Assembly (NCBI RefSeq): GCF_019720895.1
Contig: NZ_JAHKSH010000001.1
Span: 248,001 to 312,000, forward strand
Source: Microbacterium salitolerans
GTDB taxonomy: Bacteria > Actinomycetota > Actinomycetes > Actinomycetales > Microbacteriaceae
Reading direction: 5' to 3'
Length of the DNA stretch: 64,000 nt
Part shown: piece by piece, positions 36,586 to 45,747 of the stretch
Layout: the number at the start of each line of letters is the position of its first letter
How positions within the stretch are numbered: the stretch's first letter is position 1
Translations under genes and position numbers: made by a program
The notes under the pieces: model-generated
The model's input: only the letters and a program-made list of their open reading frames with translations
Database searches by the model: none
Told to the model about the DNA's origin: nothing

Positions 36586-37878
36586 ATGAAGCCCACCAAG
36601 AAGACCATCACCCGGACGGCGATGACCGCTGTCGCCGGGGCATCCGCCCTCGCTCTCACCGCCTGCGGTGGAGGAGGAGGCGGAGCCTCGAGCGCCGATG
36701 CGTTCAGCGTGCTCGTCAACGTCGAGAACACGGAGGTCGTCGCCGTGCTCGAGACGCTCGCCGACGGCGCCTGCTCCGCCGAGGCCGAGGCGATGCCGCT
36801 CGAGATCGAGACGACCCCGCAGACCAACCTCGACCAGCAGCTCCAGCTGCTGGCAGGTCAGGGCGCTCTCCCCGTGCTGTTCTCCGCGGGCAACGCGCCC
36901 TCGCTGACGGCCGAGCTCGCCGACTCGGGGCACGTCGCCGACTTCGACGAGGTCCTCGGCGACCTCGGGATCGCCGACCAGATCGAGCCGGCGGCCGTCT
37001 CGACGATCGAGTCGCTCTACGGCGGGTTCCGCGCCCTCCCGTTCGAGTACAACGTCGAGGGCATCTGGTACAACAAGCAGATCTTCGCCGAGAACGGCAT
37101 CGACGAGCCCCAGACGTTCGACGACATGGTCGCCGCCGCCGACACGCTCAGCGCCGCCAGCGTGCAGCCGTTCTCCGCGAGCGGCGAGCAGGGATGGCCG
37201 CTCACCCGACTCATCTCGAGCTACATCTTCCGCGACCTCGGCCCCGATGCGCTCCAGAAGGTGGCCGACGGCGACGCGAGCCTCACGGATCCCGAGTACG
37301 TGGCGGCCGCCCAGGCGATCGCCGACCTCGGTGAAGAGGGCTGGTTCGGCCAGGGGGTCGGATCCATCGACATGGCGACCAGCGAGAACCAGTTCCTCAA
37401 CGGATCCGCCGCGATGTTCTACATGGGCAGCTGGTTCCTGAGCGGTCTCAACGACCCCGAGATGAACCAGATCGGCGCCGAGAACGTCGGCTTCATGCCG
37501 TTCCCCGCCGTCGAGGGCGGCGCAGGCGACCGCTCGCAGCTCGCGGCCAACGTCGGCCTGCCGCTGACGATGAACGCGAACCTCGTCAACGACGACACGA
37601 CGCCGTGGCTCGAGTGCATCGTCGAGAACTACGGATCCACGGCCCTCGCGCAGGAGAACCGCGTGTCCGGATTCGCCCTGAACGAGGAGGTCGACGACGT
37701 CCCCGAGCTCACGGCCATGGTCCAGGACCAGGTCGCGAATACCGAGACCACGGTGCTCTGGTTCGAGGCGCTGCTCTCGGCCGAGGCGACCACGACCGCG
37801 CAGCGCAACGCCGCCCCGCTCGTGACCGGAAGCATCTCCGCCGAAGAGTTCATGCAGAAGGTCCAGAGCGACCGGTAA
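36586..37878 (+). CDS. Oligosaccharide ABC transporter substrate-binding lipoprotein (CUT1)
   Basis: A 430-residue binding protein with an N-terminal signal and lipobox LTAC (lipidated C27), followed by a Gly-rich linker. Family 1 solute-binding features are TNLDQQLQLLAGQGALPVLFSAGN, LPFEYNVEGIWYNKQIFAENGIDEPQTFDD, QPFSASGEQGWPLTR, FLNGSAAMFYMGSWFLSGL and GFMPFPAVEGG. The start at 36586 is fixed by an excellent ribosome site (gaggagga). CUT1 systems import di- and oligosaccharides. The intracellular GH78 enzyme in this operon suggests a rhamnose-containing ligand. No ATPase gene is in the operon, so a shared MsiK-type ATPase is likely. Confidence 0.9.
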   Translation: MKPTKKTITRTAMTAVAGASALALTACGGGGGGASSADAFSVLVNVENTEVVAVLETLADGACSAEAEAMPLEIETTPQTNLDQQLQLLAGQGALPVLFSAGNAPSLTAELADSGHVADFDEVLGDLGIADQIEPAAVSTIESLYGGFRALPFEYNVEGIWYNKQIFAENGIDEPQTFDDMVAAADTLSAASVQPFSASGEQGWPLTRLISSYIFRDLGPDALQKVADGDASLTDPEYVAAAQAIADLGEEGWFGQGVGSIDMATSENQFLNGSAAMFYMGSWFLSGLNDPEMNQIGAENVGFMPFPAVEGGAGDRSQLAANVGLPLTMNANLVNDDTTPWLECIVENYGSTALAQENRVSGFALNEEVDDVPELTAMVQDQVANTETTVLWFEALLSAEATTTAQRNAAPLVTGSISAEEFMQKVQSDR

Positions 37879-37884
37879 CCCCTC

Positions 37885-37918
37885 CGCGGGCGGCGGCGCC
37901 TCGCCGTCGTCGCCCGCG
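37885..37918 (+). terminator. Hairpin after the binding-protein gene
   Basis: 14-base arms (cgcgggcggcggcg / cgtcgtcgcccgcg) pair fully if G-U is allowed, 7 bases after the stop. It is probably an mRNA stabiliser or partial terminator that favours the binding protein over the permeases. Confidence 0.55.
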
Positions 37919-37936
37919 CTCGCAGGAGATCCCCCT

Positions 37937-38830
37937 ATGAAGAACGTTCTCGGAGATCGTCGCGCCGCGTTCACGCTGCTGGCGCCCGCGCTCATCATCT
38001 ACTCCGTCGTCATGCTGCTCCCGGTGGTGTGGTCGCTCGGATACACGCTGTTCGAAGGCAACGCGATCAGCGGCTTCCAGTTCGTCGGAGTCGACAACTT
38101 CGTGCGGATCCTCGGCGATCAGGAGGCGCACCAGGCGCTGCTGTTCACGCTCAAGTACGCCGTCGTGGTGACGGTCGGCCAGGTCGTCGTCGGGTATCTG
38201 CTCTCGCTGCTGTACGTCTTCGGCCTGAAGAGGGCGTCGGGCCTCGTCCGCACGCTCGTGTTCTTCCCGATCGTCATGCCGACCGTGGCCGTCGCGCTGC
38301 TCTTCCAGCAGCTCTTCGCGATCGCGCCGACCGACGGCGTCGTGAACTCCGTCCTCGCCGGCTTCGGCGGCGTCCCCGTCGACTGGTTCGGCGACGGCGG
38401 CAGCGCGTTCATCGTCATCGCGATCATGGACATCTGGCGCTCGATGGGCTTCTACGGCGTGCTGCTCTACGCGGGCCTCGTCGACATCCCCGAGGACGTC
38501 CTCGAGTCGGCCAGGATCGACGGCGCGAGCGGGTGGCGTCTCGTGAAGCACATCGTCCTGCCGCTGTCGTTCCCCGTCCTGATCTCGTCGCTCATCTTCT
38601 CGATCAACGGCACGCTCAAGGTGTTCGACAGCATCATGGCGCTCACGGGAGGCGGTCCGGGAACCTCGACGAGCCCCCTCACGATCTCCGTCTTCGACCA
38701 CGCCTTCACCTACGGCGAGTACGGCTACGGATCCACCCTGGCGATGCTGCTCACGATCATCTGCCTCATCGTCACCCTCTTCATCTTCCGCGCCTCGCGC
38801 CGCGACCTCACGAAGGAGCGCGTCCGATGA
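37937..38830 (+). CDS. Sugar ABC transporter permease (MalF type)
   Basis: A 297-residue permease with six predicted helices. The EAA loop reads YAGLVDIPEDVLESARIDGASGWRLVKHIVLPLSFPVL, contacting the ATPase. The N-terminal FTLLAPALIIYSVVMLLPVVWSLGYTLFEG is typical of CUT1 permeases. Its last codons overlap the next permease start (ATGA). Confidence 0.93.
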   Translation: MKNVLGDRRAAFTLLAPALIIYSVVMLLPVVWSLGYTLFEGNAISGFQFVGVDNFVRILGDQEAHQALLFTLKYAVVVTVGQVVVGYLLSLLYVFGLKRASGLVRTLVFFPIVMPTVAVALLFQQLFAIAPTDGVVNSVLAGFGGVPVDWFGDGGSAFIVIAIMDIWRSMGFYGVLLYAGLVDIPEDVLESARIDGASGWRLVKHIVLPLSFPVLISSLIFSINGTLKVFDSIMALTGGGPGTSTSPLTISVFDHAFTYGEYGYGSTLAMLLTIICLIVTLFIFRASRRDLTKERVR

Positions 38831-39735
38831 GTCTCACGCAGTCCACCCGGGTCCTCAGCACAGACGGATCCCGTCGGGACAGGGTCCGCGTTCCGCGCCG
38901 CCGCTCACGCGTGCGTCTGCGCCGCCTGCCGCTGTGGATCGCCGTCACGGGTCTGCTCGTCGTCGTGGGATATCCGCTGATCTGGCTGTTCCTCGGATCG
39001 TTCAAGACGCAGCGCGAGTTCCTCGAGGAGCCCACGTGGGCGCTTCCGCAGCAGTGGAGCTTCGAGAACTACGCCACGGCCTGGCAGACAGCCGACCTCG
39101 GCACGTCGCTGCTCAACAGCGCCATCACGGTGCTGCCGGCGCTCGCCTGCATGCTGCTGTTCGGCACGGCCGCGGCCTTCGCGCTCGAGGTGCTCGTGTG
39201 GAAGGGGCGGAGCGGAGTGCTCCTGATCTTCCTCGCGGGGATCATGGTGCCGACGCAGATGATCCTGCTCCCGCTGTTCAGCGCGTACTTCCAGATCGGG
39301 CTCACGGGCACGCTCTGGCCGCTCTTCCTGACGTATACCGCGACGGGCATGCCGCTCACGGTGTTCCTCATGGCGACGTACTTCCGCGCGATCCCGCGCG
39401 AGGTGTTCGAGGCGGCGACGCTCGACGGCGCGTCGATCTACCGGCAGTTCTTCTCGATCGCCCTGCCGATGATGCGCAACGGCCTGTTCACGGTCGGCCT
39501 CGTGCAGTTCTTCTTCTTCTGGAACGACCTGCTGATCGCCCTCACGTTCGCGAACACGGGCAACCTGCGCACGCTGCAGGTCGGCCTGCTCAACTTCAAC
39601 GGCAACTTCGGCACCACCCAGTACGGTCCGCTCTTCGCGGCCGTCAGCATCAACGTGTTCGCGCTGCTGATCATCTACCTCGTGCTCAATCAGAGCATCC
39701 AGAAGGGCCTCACGGCGGGAGCCGTGAAGGGATGA
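38827..39735 (+). CDS. Sugar ABC transporter permease (MalG type)
   Basis: A 302-residue second CUT1 permease. A basic N-terminal extension (RRDRVRVPRRRSRVRLRR) precedes helix 1. The coupling loop reads ATYFRAIPREVFEAATLDGASIYRQFFSIALPMMRNGLF, and NDLLIALTFANTGNLRTLQVGLLNFNGNFGTQ-like sequence near the C terminus is typical of MalG relatives. It is coupled to the upstream permease and followed after 23 bases by the GH78 gene. Confidence 0.93.
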   Translation: MSLTQSTRVLSTDGSRRDRVRVPRRRSRVRLRRLPLWIAVTGLLVVVGYPLIWLFLGSFKTQREFLEEPTWALPQQWSFENYATAWQTADLGTSLLNSAITVLPALACMLLFGTAAAFALEVLVWKGRSGVLLIFLAGIMVPTQMILLPLFSAYFQIGLTGTLWPLFLTYTATGMPLTVFLMATYFRAIPREVFEAATLDGASIYRQFFSIALPMMRNGLFTVGLVQFFFFWNDLLIALTFANTGNLRTLQVGLLNFNGNFGTTQYGPLFAAVSINVFALLIIYLVLNQSIQKGLTAGAVKG

Positions 39736-39758
39736 CGGCGCGACAGAAGGGATCCCCC

Positions 39759-42323
39759 ATGCGCGTCTCCGCGCCCCGCTTCGAGCACCTCGAGCATGCG
39801 CTCGGCATCGGCTCCGCGACGCCGCGACTCTCCTGGCGCATCGACGCCGAGCCCGGCTGGCGCCAATCGGGCTGGCAGGTCGAGGCCACGCGGGGCGACG
39901 TCGTCGAGGTCGTGGAGGGTTCCGGGCCGGATCAGGTCCTCGTCGACTGGCCGTTCGCGCCGCTCGCCTCGCGTGAGCGCGCGGCCGTGCGCATCCGGGT
40001 GCGCGGCGACGGGGGTGCGTGGTCGGGCTGGGGCGACAGCTCGACCGTCGAGGCGGGCCTGCTGTCGACGCACGACTGGCAGGCGAAGCCCGTCGGCGCC
40101 GGCTGGCAGGAGGAGCTCGACACCGAGCGCCGCCCCGCGCTCGTGCGCCGCGCGTTCTCGCTGCCCGCCGACGCCGTGCGCGCGCGCCTCTACGTGACGG
40201 CTCACGGGCTCGCCGAAGTCGAGATCAACGGGCGCCGCGTCGGCGACCACGAGCTCACGCCCGGCTGGACGAGCTACGACGAGCGCCTCGTCTACTGGAC
40301 CTTCGACGTCACGGATCACCTGGACACCGGCGGGAACGTCATCGGCGCCTGGCTCGCGGACGGCTGGTACCGCGGACGGCTCGGGTTCAACGGCGGGTAC
40401 CGCGACCTGTACGGAACGGATCAGGCGCTCCTCGCGCAGCTCGAGGTCGAGCTGACAGACGGATCCGTCGTCACGATCGCGACGGACGAAGGATGGGTGG
40501 CTACGCCGAGCCCGATCCACCTCACGAGCCTGTACGACGGCGAGAAGCACGACGCGCGCGACGAGATCGCGGGATGGTCGGCGCCCGGTGCTCCTGGCGG
40601 CGAATGGACGCCGGTCGCGGTCGGGCATCGGGACCCGGCGACGCTCGTCGCCCCGACGCTGCCGCCCGTGCGCGTGACGGAAGAGCTCGAGCCCGTGTCC
40701 GTCGAGCCCACGGGCGACGGCGGCTTCCTTCTCGACTTCGGTCAGAACCTCGTCGGGCGCCTGCGGGTCCGAGCCGACGGCGCGGCGGGACACCGCATCG
40801 AGCTGCGGCACGCCGAGGTGCTCGAGCGCGGAGCGCTCGGAACGCGTCCGCTCCGCGTGGCCGATGCCCATGACGTGCTGACGCTCGACGGATCCGGCCC
40901 GCGCGAGTGGGAGCCGCGCTTCACCTTCCACGGCTTCCGCTACGCGACCGTGCACGGCGTGGACGAGATCAGGCCCGGCGACGTCGTCGCGCGCGTGATG
41001 CACACCGACATGCGCCGCACCGGGCGATTCCGGTCGTCGAACGCCGAGCTCGATCGTCTCCACGAGAACGTCGTGTGGGGCATGCGGGGCAACTTCGTGA
41101 GCATTCCGACCGACTGCCCGCAGCGCGACGAGCGGCTCGGGTGGACGGGTGACATCCAGGTGTTCGCGCCGACGGCGTCGTACCTCTACGACTGCGCGGG
41201 CTTCCTCGAGAGCTGGCTTCGCGATGTCGCCGTCGAGCAGCTCGACGACGGCACGGTGCCGTGGTTCGTGCCGGTCATCCCCGGCGGGTCCACCTGGGAG
41301 CCGATCGAGACCGGTGCCGTGTGGGGCGACGTCGCCGTGCTCACGCCGCTGACCGTGCACGAGCGCTTCGGCGATGCCCGGATCCTCGCGGCCCAGTACG
41401 ACAGTGCGCGAGCCTGGGTCGAGCGTATGATCCGCGAGGCGGGAGCCTCCCGCCTGTGGCGCTCCGGGCACCAGCTCGGGGACTGGCTGGATCCGGCGGC
41501 GCCTCCCGAGGATCCGGCCGCGGGCCTCACCGACCGCTATCTGGTCGCCCAGGCGCACTTCGCGCATTCCACGCGGCGCATGGCCGAGATCGCGACCCTC
41601 ATCGGACGCGCGGCAGAGGCGGAGCGCTACGCGCGGATCGCGGCGCAGGCGCGCGATGCATTCCGCGCAGAGTATGTGCGTCCGAACGGCCGCCTGACGA
41701 GCGACGCGCAGACGGCGTACGCCCTGGCGATCCGCTTCGGCCTCCTCTCGGCCGACGAGACGCGAGCCGCGGGCGCCCGCCTGGCCGAGCTCGTGCGCGA
41801 CGCCGGCAACCGCATCGCGACCGGATTCGCAGGCACGCCCGTCATCTCCGACGCCCTCACCGAGACGGGCCATCTCGACACCGCCTACGACCTGCTGCTC
41901 GAGACCGAGTGCCCGTCCTGGCTCTACACGGTGCGCCAGGGCGGCACGACGATCTGGGAGCGCTGGGACTCGATGCTGCCCGACGGCACGATCAACCCCG
42001 GTGAGATGACCTCGTTCAATCACTACGCCCTCGGATCCGTGGCCGACTGGATGCACCGCGTGATCGGCGGTCTCTCGCCCGCGGCTCCGGGGTACCGGCG
42101 CGTGCTCTGGGCGCCTCAGCCCGGCGGATCCCTCGACCACGCCGAGGTCGTCTTCGACTCGCCCTACGGGCGGATCGAGGGATCCTGGCGTCGCGTGCCC
42201 GAGGGAGTCGCGTACCGCCTGTCGATCCCGACCGGCGTCGACGCCGAGGTGCGTCTGCCGGGCGTCGCAGAGGTGACCGTGCTCGAGCCGGGGAGCGTGT
42301 TCGAGCGGGTCGTCGCCGACTGA
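39759..42323 (+). CDS. Cytoplasmic GH78 alpha-L-rhamnosidase
   Basis: An 854-residue glycoside hydrolase releasing terminal alpha-L-rhamnose. Domain order: an N-terminal beta-sandwich (EHALGIGSATPRLSWRI), a carbohydrate-binding-type domain (RLYVTAHGLAEVEINGRRVGDHELTPGWTSYDERLVYWTFDVT), then the (alpha/alpha)6 catalytic barrel with the family signature SIPTDCPQRDERLGWTGD around 450-467, and a C-terminal beta domain. No signal peptide is seen, so it acts on imported oligosaccharides. The start at 39759 has a gaaggg ribosome site 7 bases upstream; an ATG at 39732 overlapping the permease stop is the alternative and would add nine residues. It is the last gene of the LacI-controlled operon. Confidence 0.93.
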   Translation: MRVSAPRFEHLEHALGIGSATPRLSWRIDAEPGWRQSGWQVEATRGDVVEVVEGSGPDQVLVDWPFAPLASRERAAVRIRVRGDGGAWSGWGDSSTVEAGLLSTHDWQAKPVGAGWQEELDTERRPALVRRAFSLPADAVRARLYVTAHGLAEVEINGRRVGDHELTPGWTSYDERLVYWTFDVTDHLDTGGNVIGAWLADGWYRGRLGFNGGYRDLYGTDQALLAQLEVELTDGSVVTIATDEGWVATPSPIHLTSLYDGEKHDARDEIAGWSAPGAPGGEWTPVAVGHRDPATLVAPTLPPVRVTEELEPVSVEPTGDGGFLLDFGQNLVGRLRVRADGAAGHRIELRHAEVLERGALGTRPLRVADAHDVLTLDGSGPREWEPRFTFHGFRYATVHGVDEIRPGDVVARVMHTDMRRTGRFRSSNAELDRLHENVVWGMRGNFVSIPTDCPQRDERLGWTGDIQVFAPTASYLYDCAGFLESWLRDVAVEQLDDGTVPWFVPVIPGGSTWEPIETGAVWGDVAVLTPLTVHERFGDARILAAQYDSARAWVERMIREAGASRLWRSGHQLGDWLDPAAPPEDPAAGLTDRYLVAQAHFAHSTRRMAEIATLIGRAAEAERYARIAAQARDAFRAEYVRPNGRLTSDAQTAYALAIRFGLLSADETRAAGARLAELVRDAGNRIATGFAGTPVISDALTETGHLDTAYDLLLETECPSWLYTVRQGGTTIWERWDSMLPDGTINPGEMTSFNHYALGSVADWMHRVIGGLSPAAPGYRRVLWAPQPGGSLDHAEVVFDSPYGRIEGSWRRVPEGVAYRLSIPTGVDAEVRLPGVAEVTVLEPGSVFERVVAD

Positions 42324-42358
42324 GGGCGGGTTCGGGCGGGAAGGCTGCGCACTCGGTC

Positions 42359-42418
42359 GGAGATCTGCGCTCCGGCGGCCGATCTCGCCCGATTTCGTCC
42401 GACGGAGTGCAGATCTCC
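42359..42418. repeat. 60-bp dispersed element, copy A
   Basis: Bounded by ggagatctgc (42359-42368) and its reverse complement gcagatctcc (42409-42418), 50 bases apart start to start. Similarity to copy B continues about 20 bases to the right (gatgttgtgcagggtccgtc). A small hairpin gcgggc-N6-gcccgc at 42446-42463 follows, between the convergent GH78 and TetR genes, and may terminate both. Confidence 0.8.
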
Positions 42419-42465
42419 GATGTTGTGCAGGGTCCGTCCGCCCGTGCGGGCCCGGGAGCCCGCCC

Positions 42466-43041
42466 TCACCCCGCCCGCAGCGCGTCGACGAGCGCCGCGA
42501 TCTCGCGGCCCATGTCGATGGACGGATCCAGCAGCCACTGCGTCTGCAGGCCGTCGGCGGCGGCGATCACGACCGACGCCATGCGGTCGGCGTCGAAGTC
42601 GCTCCGCAGGGAGCCGTCGGCCTGGCCGCGCCGGAGGGCGTCGGTCGTGAAGCGCCGCAGGTTCTCGAAGCGTTCGACGAAGTAGTCGTGTGCGGCGTGG
42701 GAGGGATCCGCCGCCTCGACGGAGAGCTGCGTATAGAGGTGCACGAGCCCCGGCACCTCGCGGTTGCGCGCGATGATGCGCACGAACCCCTCGAGCATGT
42801 CGGCCGGGTCGTCGTCCTCGCCGCCCTGCGCGAGCTCGTCGCGCTTGCGGAGCACGGCGGTGAACAGCTCGTCCTTGCTGTCGAAGTAGTGCAGCAGGCC
42901 GGCCTGGCTGAGGCCAACGGCGTCGGCGATCTCGCGCACCGAGGCTCCCCGGTAGCCGTGGCGGGCGATGACGTCGAGCGCCACCTGCAGGATCTCCTCG
43001 CGCTTGGCGATGCCCTTCGCATACGCGCCCCGTCGTGCCAT
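42466..43041 (-). CDS. TetR-family transcriptional regulator
   Basis: A 191-residue regulator. The N-terminal helix-turn-helix is RREEILQVALDVIARHGYRGASVREIADAVGLSQAGLLHYFDSKDELF-like (about 12-60), with a ligand-binding helical domain including VRIIARNREVPGLVHLYTQLSVEAADPSHAAHDYFVERFE. It is divergent from the GH3 gene at 43132 and probably represses it. The protein is closely similar to the C-terminal TetR part of the GH3 fusion at 55922-58390, including the rare QAGLLHxF and EVPGLVHLY segments. Confidence 0.9.
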   Translation of the reverse strand: MARRGAYAKGIAKREEILQVALDVIARHGYRGASVREIADAVGLSQAGLLHYFDSKDELFTAVLRKRDELAQGGEDDDPADMLEGFVRIIARNREVPGLVHLYTQLSVEAADPSHAAHDYFVERFENLRRFTTDALRRGQADGSLRSDFDADRMASVVIAAADGLQTQWLLDPSIDMGREIAALVDALRAG

Positions 43042-43131
43042 GCCTCGAGTGTAAAGCCGAATCGCACTTGTCTTTCAAACCCAAGCGTCATACGGTTTTC
43101 TTCGACGGCACACCCGACCCGATGGAGAGTC

Positions 43132-45399
43132 ATGACCGACAAGACGTTCCCCGACGTGGCAGATCTGACGCTCGAAGAGAAGGCGGCGCTCACGAGCGGC
43201 CTCGACTTCTGGCACCTCAAGAGCATCGACCGGCACGGCGTGCCGAGCATCATGGTCACCGACGGCCCGCACGGCCTCCGCAAGCAGGCGGGGGAGAGCG
43301 ACCACCTGGGCCTCAACGCCTCGGTGCCGGCGACCTGCTTCCCGCCGGCGGTCGCGCTCGGATCCTCGTGGGATCCGTCCCTTGCCGCACGCGTCGGCGA
43401 CGCCATCGGCCGCGAAGCCGCGATCGAGGACGTCGCGGTCGTGCTCGGCCCGGGCGTGAACATCAAGCGGTCGCCCCTGTGCGGCCGCAACTTCGAGTAC
43501 TTCTCCGAGGATCCGATCCACGCGTCCGACATGGGATCCGGCATCGTGCGCGGGATCCAGAAGAACGGCGTCGGCACCTCGCTCAAGCACTTCGCGGCGA
43601 ACAACCAGGAGTCCGACCGCATGCGGGTCTCGAGCGACATCGACCCGCGTCCGCTGCGCGAGATCTACCTGCGTGCCTTCCAGGGCGTCGTCGGGGACGA
43701 GCAGCCGTGGACGGTGATGTGCTCGTACAACCGGGTCAACGGCGTGTACGCGTCCGAGGATCCCTTCCTCCTCACGCAGGTCCTGCGGGATGAATGGGGC
43801 TTCGACGGGCTCGTCGTCAGCGACTGGGGTGCGTCGAACGTGCGCGCCGAGGGCGTGAAGGCGGGCATGGACCTCGAGATGCCGTCGTCGGGCGGCGTCA
43901 CCGACCGCCAGCTCGTCGACGCCGTGAAGAGCGGCACGCTCGATGAGGCCGATCTCGACCGCGTCGCGCAGCGCGTGCTCGACCTCATTCGGAAGTCGGG
44001 TCAGCGGCCCGCGGTCGAGGGCGGATTCGACGTCGATGCGCACCACGCGCTCGCCCGCGAGGCCGCAGCGCGCTCGATCGTGCTGCTCAAGAACGAGGGC
44101 GACATCCTGCCGCTCGCGCCGACGCAGAAGATCGCGGTCGTCGGCGAGTTCGCAGCGAAGCCGCGCTTCCAGGGCGGGGGCTCGAGCCACATCAACCCGA
44201 CGCGGGTCGATGCGGCGCTCGACGCGATCCGCGCGGCCGCGAGCGACGTCGTCTATGCGCCCGGATACGTCGTCCCCGAGCCCCCCGAGGGCATCGGCAT
44301 GAGCGAGAAGAAGGCGCCGAAGCCCGAGCAGAGCGTGCTCGACCGACTGCGTGCGGAGGCAGTCGAAGCGGCCGCCGGATCCGACGTCGCCGTCGTCTTC
44401 CTCGGGCTGCCCGACGAGGACGAGTCGGAGGGCTTCGACCGCACGCACATCGAACTCCCCGCCGAGCAGCTCGCCGTGCTCGACGCCGTGGCCGCCGTCA
44501 ACGAGAACGTCGTCGTCGTGCTGTCGAACGGCGGCGTCGTGGCGCTGCCCTTCGCGGACCGCGTGCCCGCGATCCTCGAGACCTGGCTGCTCGGCCAGGC
44601 GGGCGGATCCGCGACGGCCGACGTGCTCTTCGGATCCGTGAACCCGTCGGGTCGGCTCAGCGAGACGATGCCGCTGCGCCTGCAGGACAGCCCCGCCTAC
44701 ACGTCGTTCCCCGGCGAGAGCCAGCACGTGCGCTACGGCGAGGGACTGTACGTCGGGTACCGCTGGTACGACGCCCGCGAGATGGATGTCGCATTCCCCT
44801 TCGGATACGGCCTCTCGTACACGACGTTCTCCTACGGCGCCCCGGTCGCGGTGGCCGACGCCGACGGCATCCGCGTGACGGTCGATGTGACGAACACCGG
44901 ATCCGCTGCAGGCCGCGAGGTCGTGCAGGCGTACGTCTCCGTGCCGGAGACGTCCGTCGAGCGCCCGCCGCGTGAGCTGAAGGCGTTCCAGAGCGTCGAG
45001 ATCCCGGCCGGGGAGACCGTGCCGGTCGAGCTGCGGATCCGCCGTCGCGACCTCGCCTACTGGGAGATCCGCACGGACGAGTGGATCGTCGAGGACGCCG
45101 CGTACCGGGTCGAGGTCGGATCCTCCAGCCGAGACCTCCACGGATCCGTGGACGTCGACGTCGCGGGCGACGCGTTCGTGGTGCCGCTGCACGCGACCTC
45201 ATCCGTGGCAGAGGCGGTCGCGCATCCCGTCGCCGGTCCCGCGGCGCGCGAGGCGCTGGAGGGGACGACCTTCTCGGAGATCTTCTCGCTCGACGAGGTC
45301 GCCGCGAACCCCATGGCGCGCTCGATGCCGCTGAACCGCCTCGTCAGCTTCGGCGTCGGAGCGGACGTCGTCGACCGGATCCTCGCCGCCGGCGCATAG
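43132..45399 (+). CDS. GH3 beta-glucosidase-type glycoside hydrolase
   Basis: A 755-residue family 3 enzyme removing terminal beta-linked sugars. The catalytic domain has MVTDGPHGLRKQ, GPGVNIKRSPLCGRNFEYFSEDP, TSLKHFAANNQESDR and nucleophile D231 in GLVVSDWGAS. The second alpha/beta domain (about 300-520) has SIVLLKNEGDILPL and the FN3-like C-terminal domain VDVTNTGSAAGREVVQAYVS. The tail of about 75 residues is common in actinobacterial members. No signal peptide, so it is cytoplasmic. The start at 43132 has ggagag upstream. It is divergent from TetR, and an MFS sugar porter follows after a 348-base gap that holds a terminator and a repeat copy. Confidence 0.93.
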   Translation: MTDKTFPDVADLTLEEKAALTSGLDFWHLKSIDRHGVPSIMVTDGPHGLRKQAGESDHLGLNASVPATCFPPAVALGSSWDPSLAARVGDAIGREAAIEDVAVVLGPGVNIKRSPLCGRNFEYFSEDPIHASDMGSGIVRGIQKNGVGTSLKHFAANNQESDRMRVSSDIDPRPLREIYLRAFQGVVGDEQPWTVMCSYNRVNGVYASEDPFLLTQVLRDEWGFDGLVVSDWGASNVRAEGVKAGMDLEMPSSGGVTDRQLVDAVKSGTLDEADLDRVAQRVLDLIRKSGQRPAVEGGFDVDAHHALAREAAARSIVLLKNEGDILPLAPTQKIAVVGEFAAKPRFQGGGSSHINPTRVDAALDAIRAAASDVVYAPGYVVPEPPEGIGMSEKKAPKPEQSVLDRLRAEAVEAAAGSDVAVVFLGLPDEDESEGFDRTHIELPAEQLAVLDAVAAVNENVVVVLSNGGVVALPFADRVPAILETWLLGQAGGSATADVLFGSVNPSGRLSETMPLRLQDSPAYTSFPGESQHVRYGEGLYVGYRWYDAREMDVAFPFGYGLSYTTFSYGAPVAVADADGIRVTVDVTNTGSAAGREVVQAYVSVPETSVERPPRELKAFQSVEIPAGETVPVELRIRRRDLAYWEIRTDEWIVEDAAYRVEVGSSSRDLHGSVDVDVAGDAFVVPLHATSSVAEAVAHPVAGPAAREALEGTTFSEIFSLDEVAANPMARSMPLNRLVSFGVGADVVDRILAAGA

Positions 45400-45416
45400 T
45401 CACTCGCGCCGACTCC

Positions 45417-45453
45417 GCCCCGTCGCGCCGTTCTTCGGAACGCGCGGCGGGGC
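45417..45453 (+). terminator. Terminator hairpin with TTCG loop after the GH3 gene
   Basis: Arms gccccgtcgcgccgttc and gaacgcgcggcggggc close on a ttcg tetraloop with one bulge, 18 bases beyond the stop. Confidence 0.75.
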
Positions 45454-45502
45454 GTCGTCGTGTGCGAAGCCGCATCCCGGAGCGACTCGCGTCCGTTCGC
45501 GC

Positions 45503-45562
45503 GGAGATCTGCGTTCCAGAGGAGATCTGGCCGCGTTTTCGTCCGATGCTGTGCAGATCTCC
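45503..45562. repeat. 60-bp dispersed element, copy B
   Basis: Same terminal decamers as copy A (ggagatctgc at 45503, gcagatctcc at 45553) at the same 50-base pitch, with an internal ttcgtccga block also shared and similarity continuing to about 45582 (ctgttgtgcgcggtcc). It lies between the GH3 and MFS genes. The rest of this gap (45400-45747) holds only the terminator above and, presumably, the MFS promoter. Confidence 0.8.
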
Positions 45563-45747
45563 GCTGTTGTGCGCGGTCCATCTGGCCGAGTGCGCGCCCG
45601 GGCGGATCCCCGCAGGTGGAATTCCCAGCCGCCGTCGCCTAAAGTTGCGCGACGGCGCGTGAATCGTTTCATATCGCATTCGATTCGGAGCCGGCAGAGC
45701 CGCCCCGCGCACGATATTCGGATTTCAAGGAAGAGACGAACAACCAC

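Noticed and set aside
35410-37998. Long minus-strand open frame spanning the LacI gene and the opposite strand of the binding-protein gene
   Set aside because: It crosses the long hairpin, the LacI operators and two real genes in other frames, and shows no recognisable domain.
38029-39758. Alternative plus-strand frames running through the MalF/MalG genes into the GH78 frame
   Set aside because: The permease frames carry clear membrane and EAA-loop motifs; the other frames are Arg/Ala-rich shadows. The GH78 protein begins at 39759 (or 39732), not further upstream.
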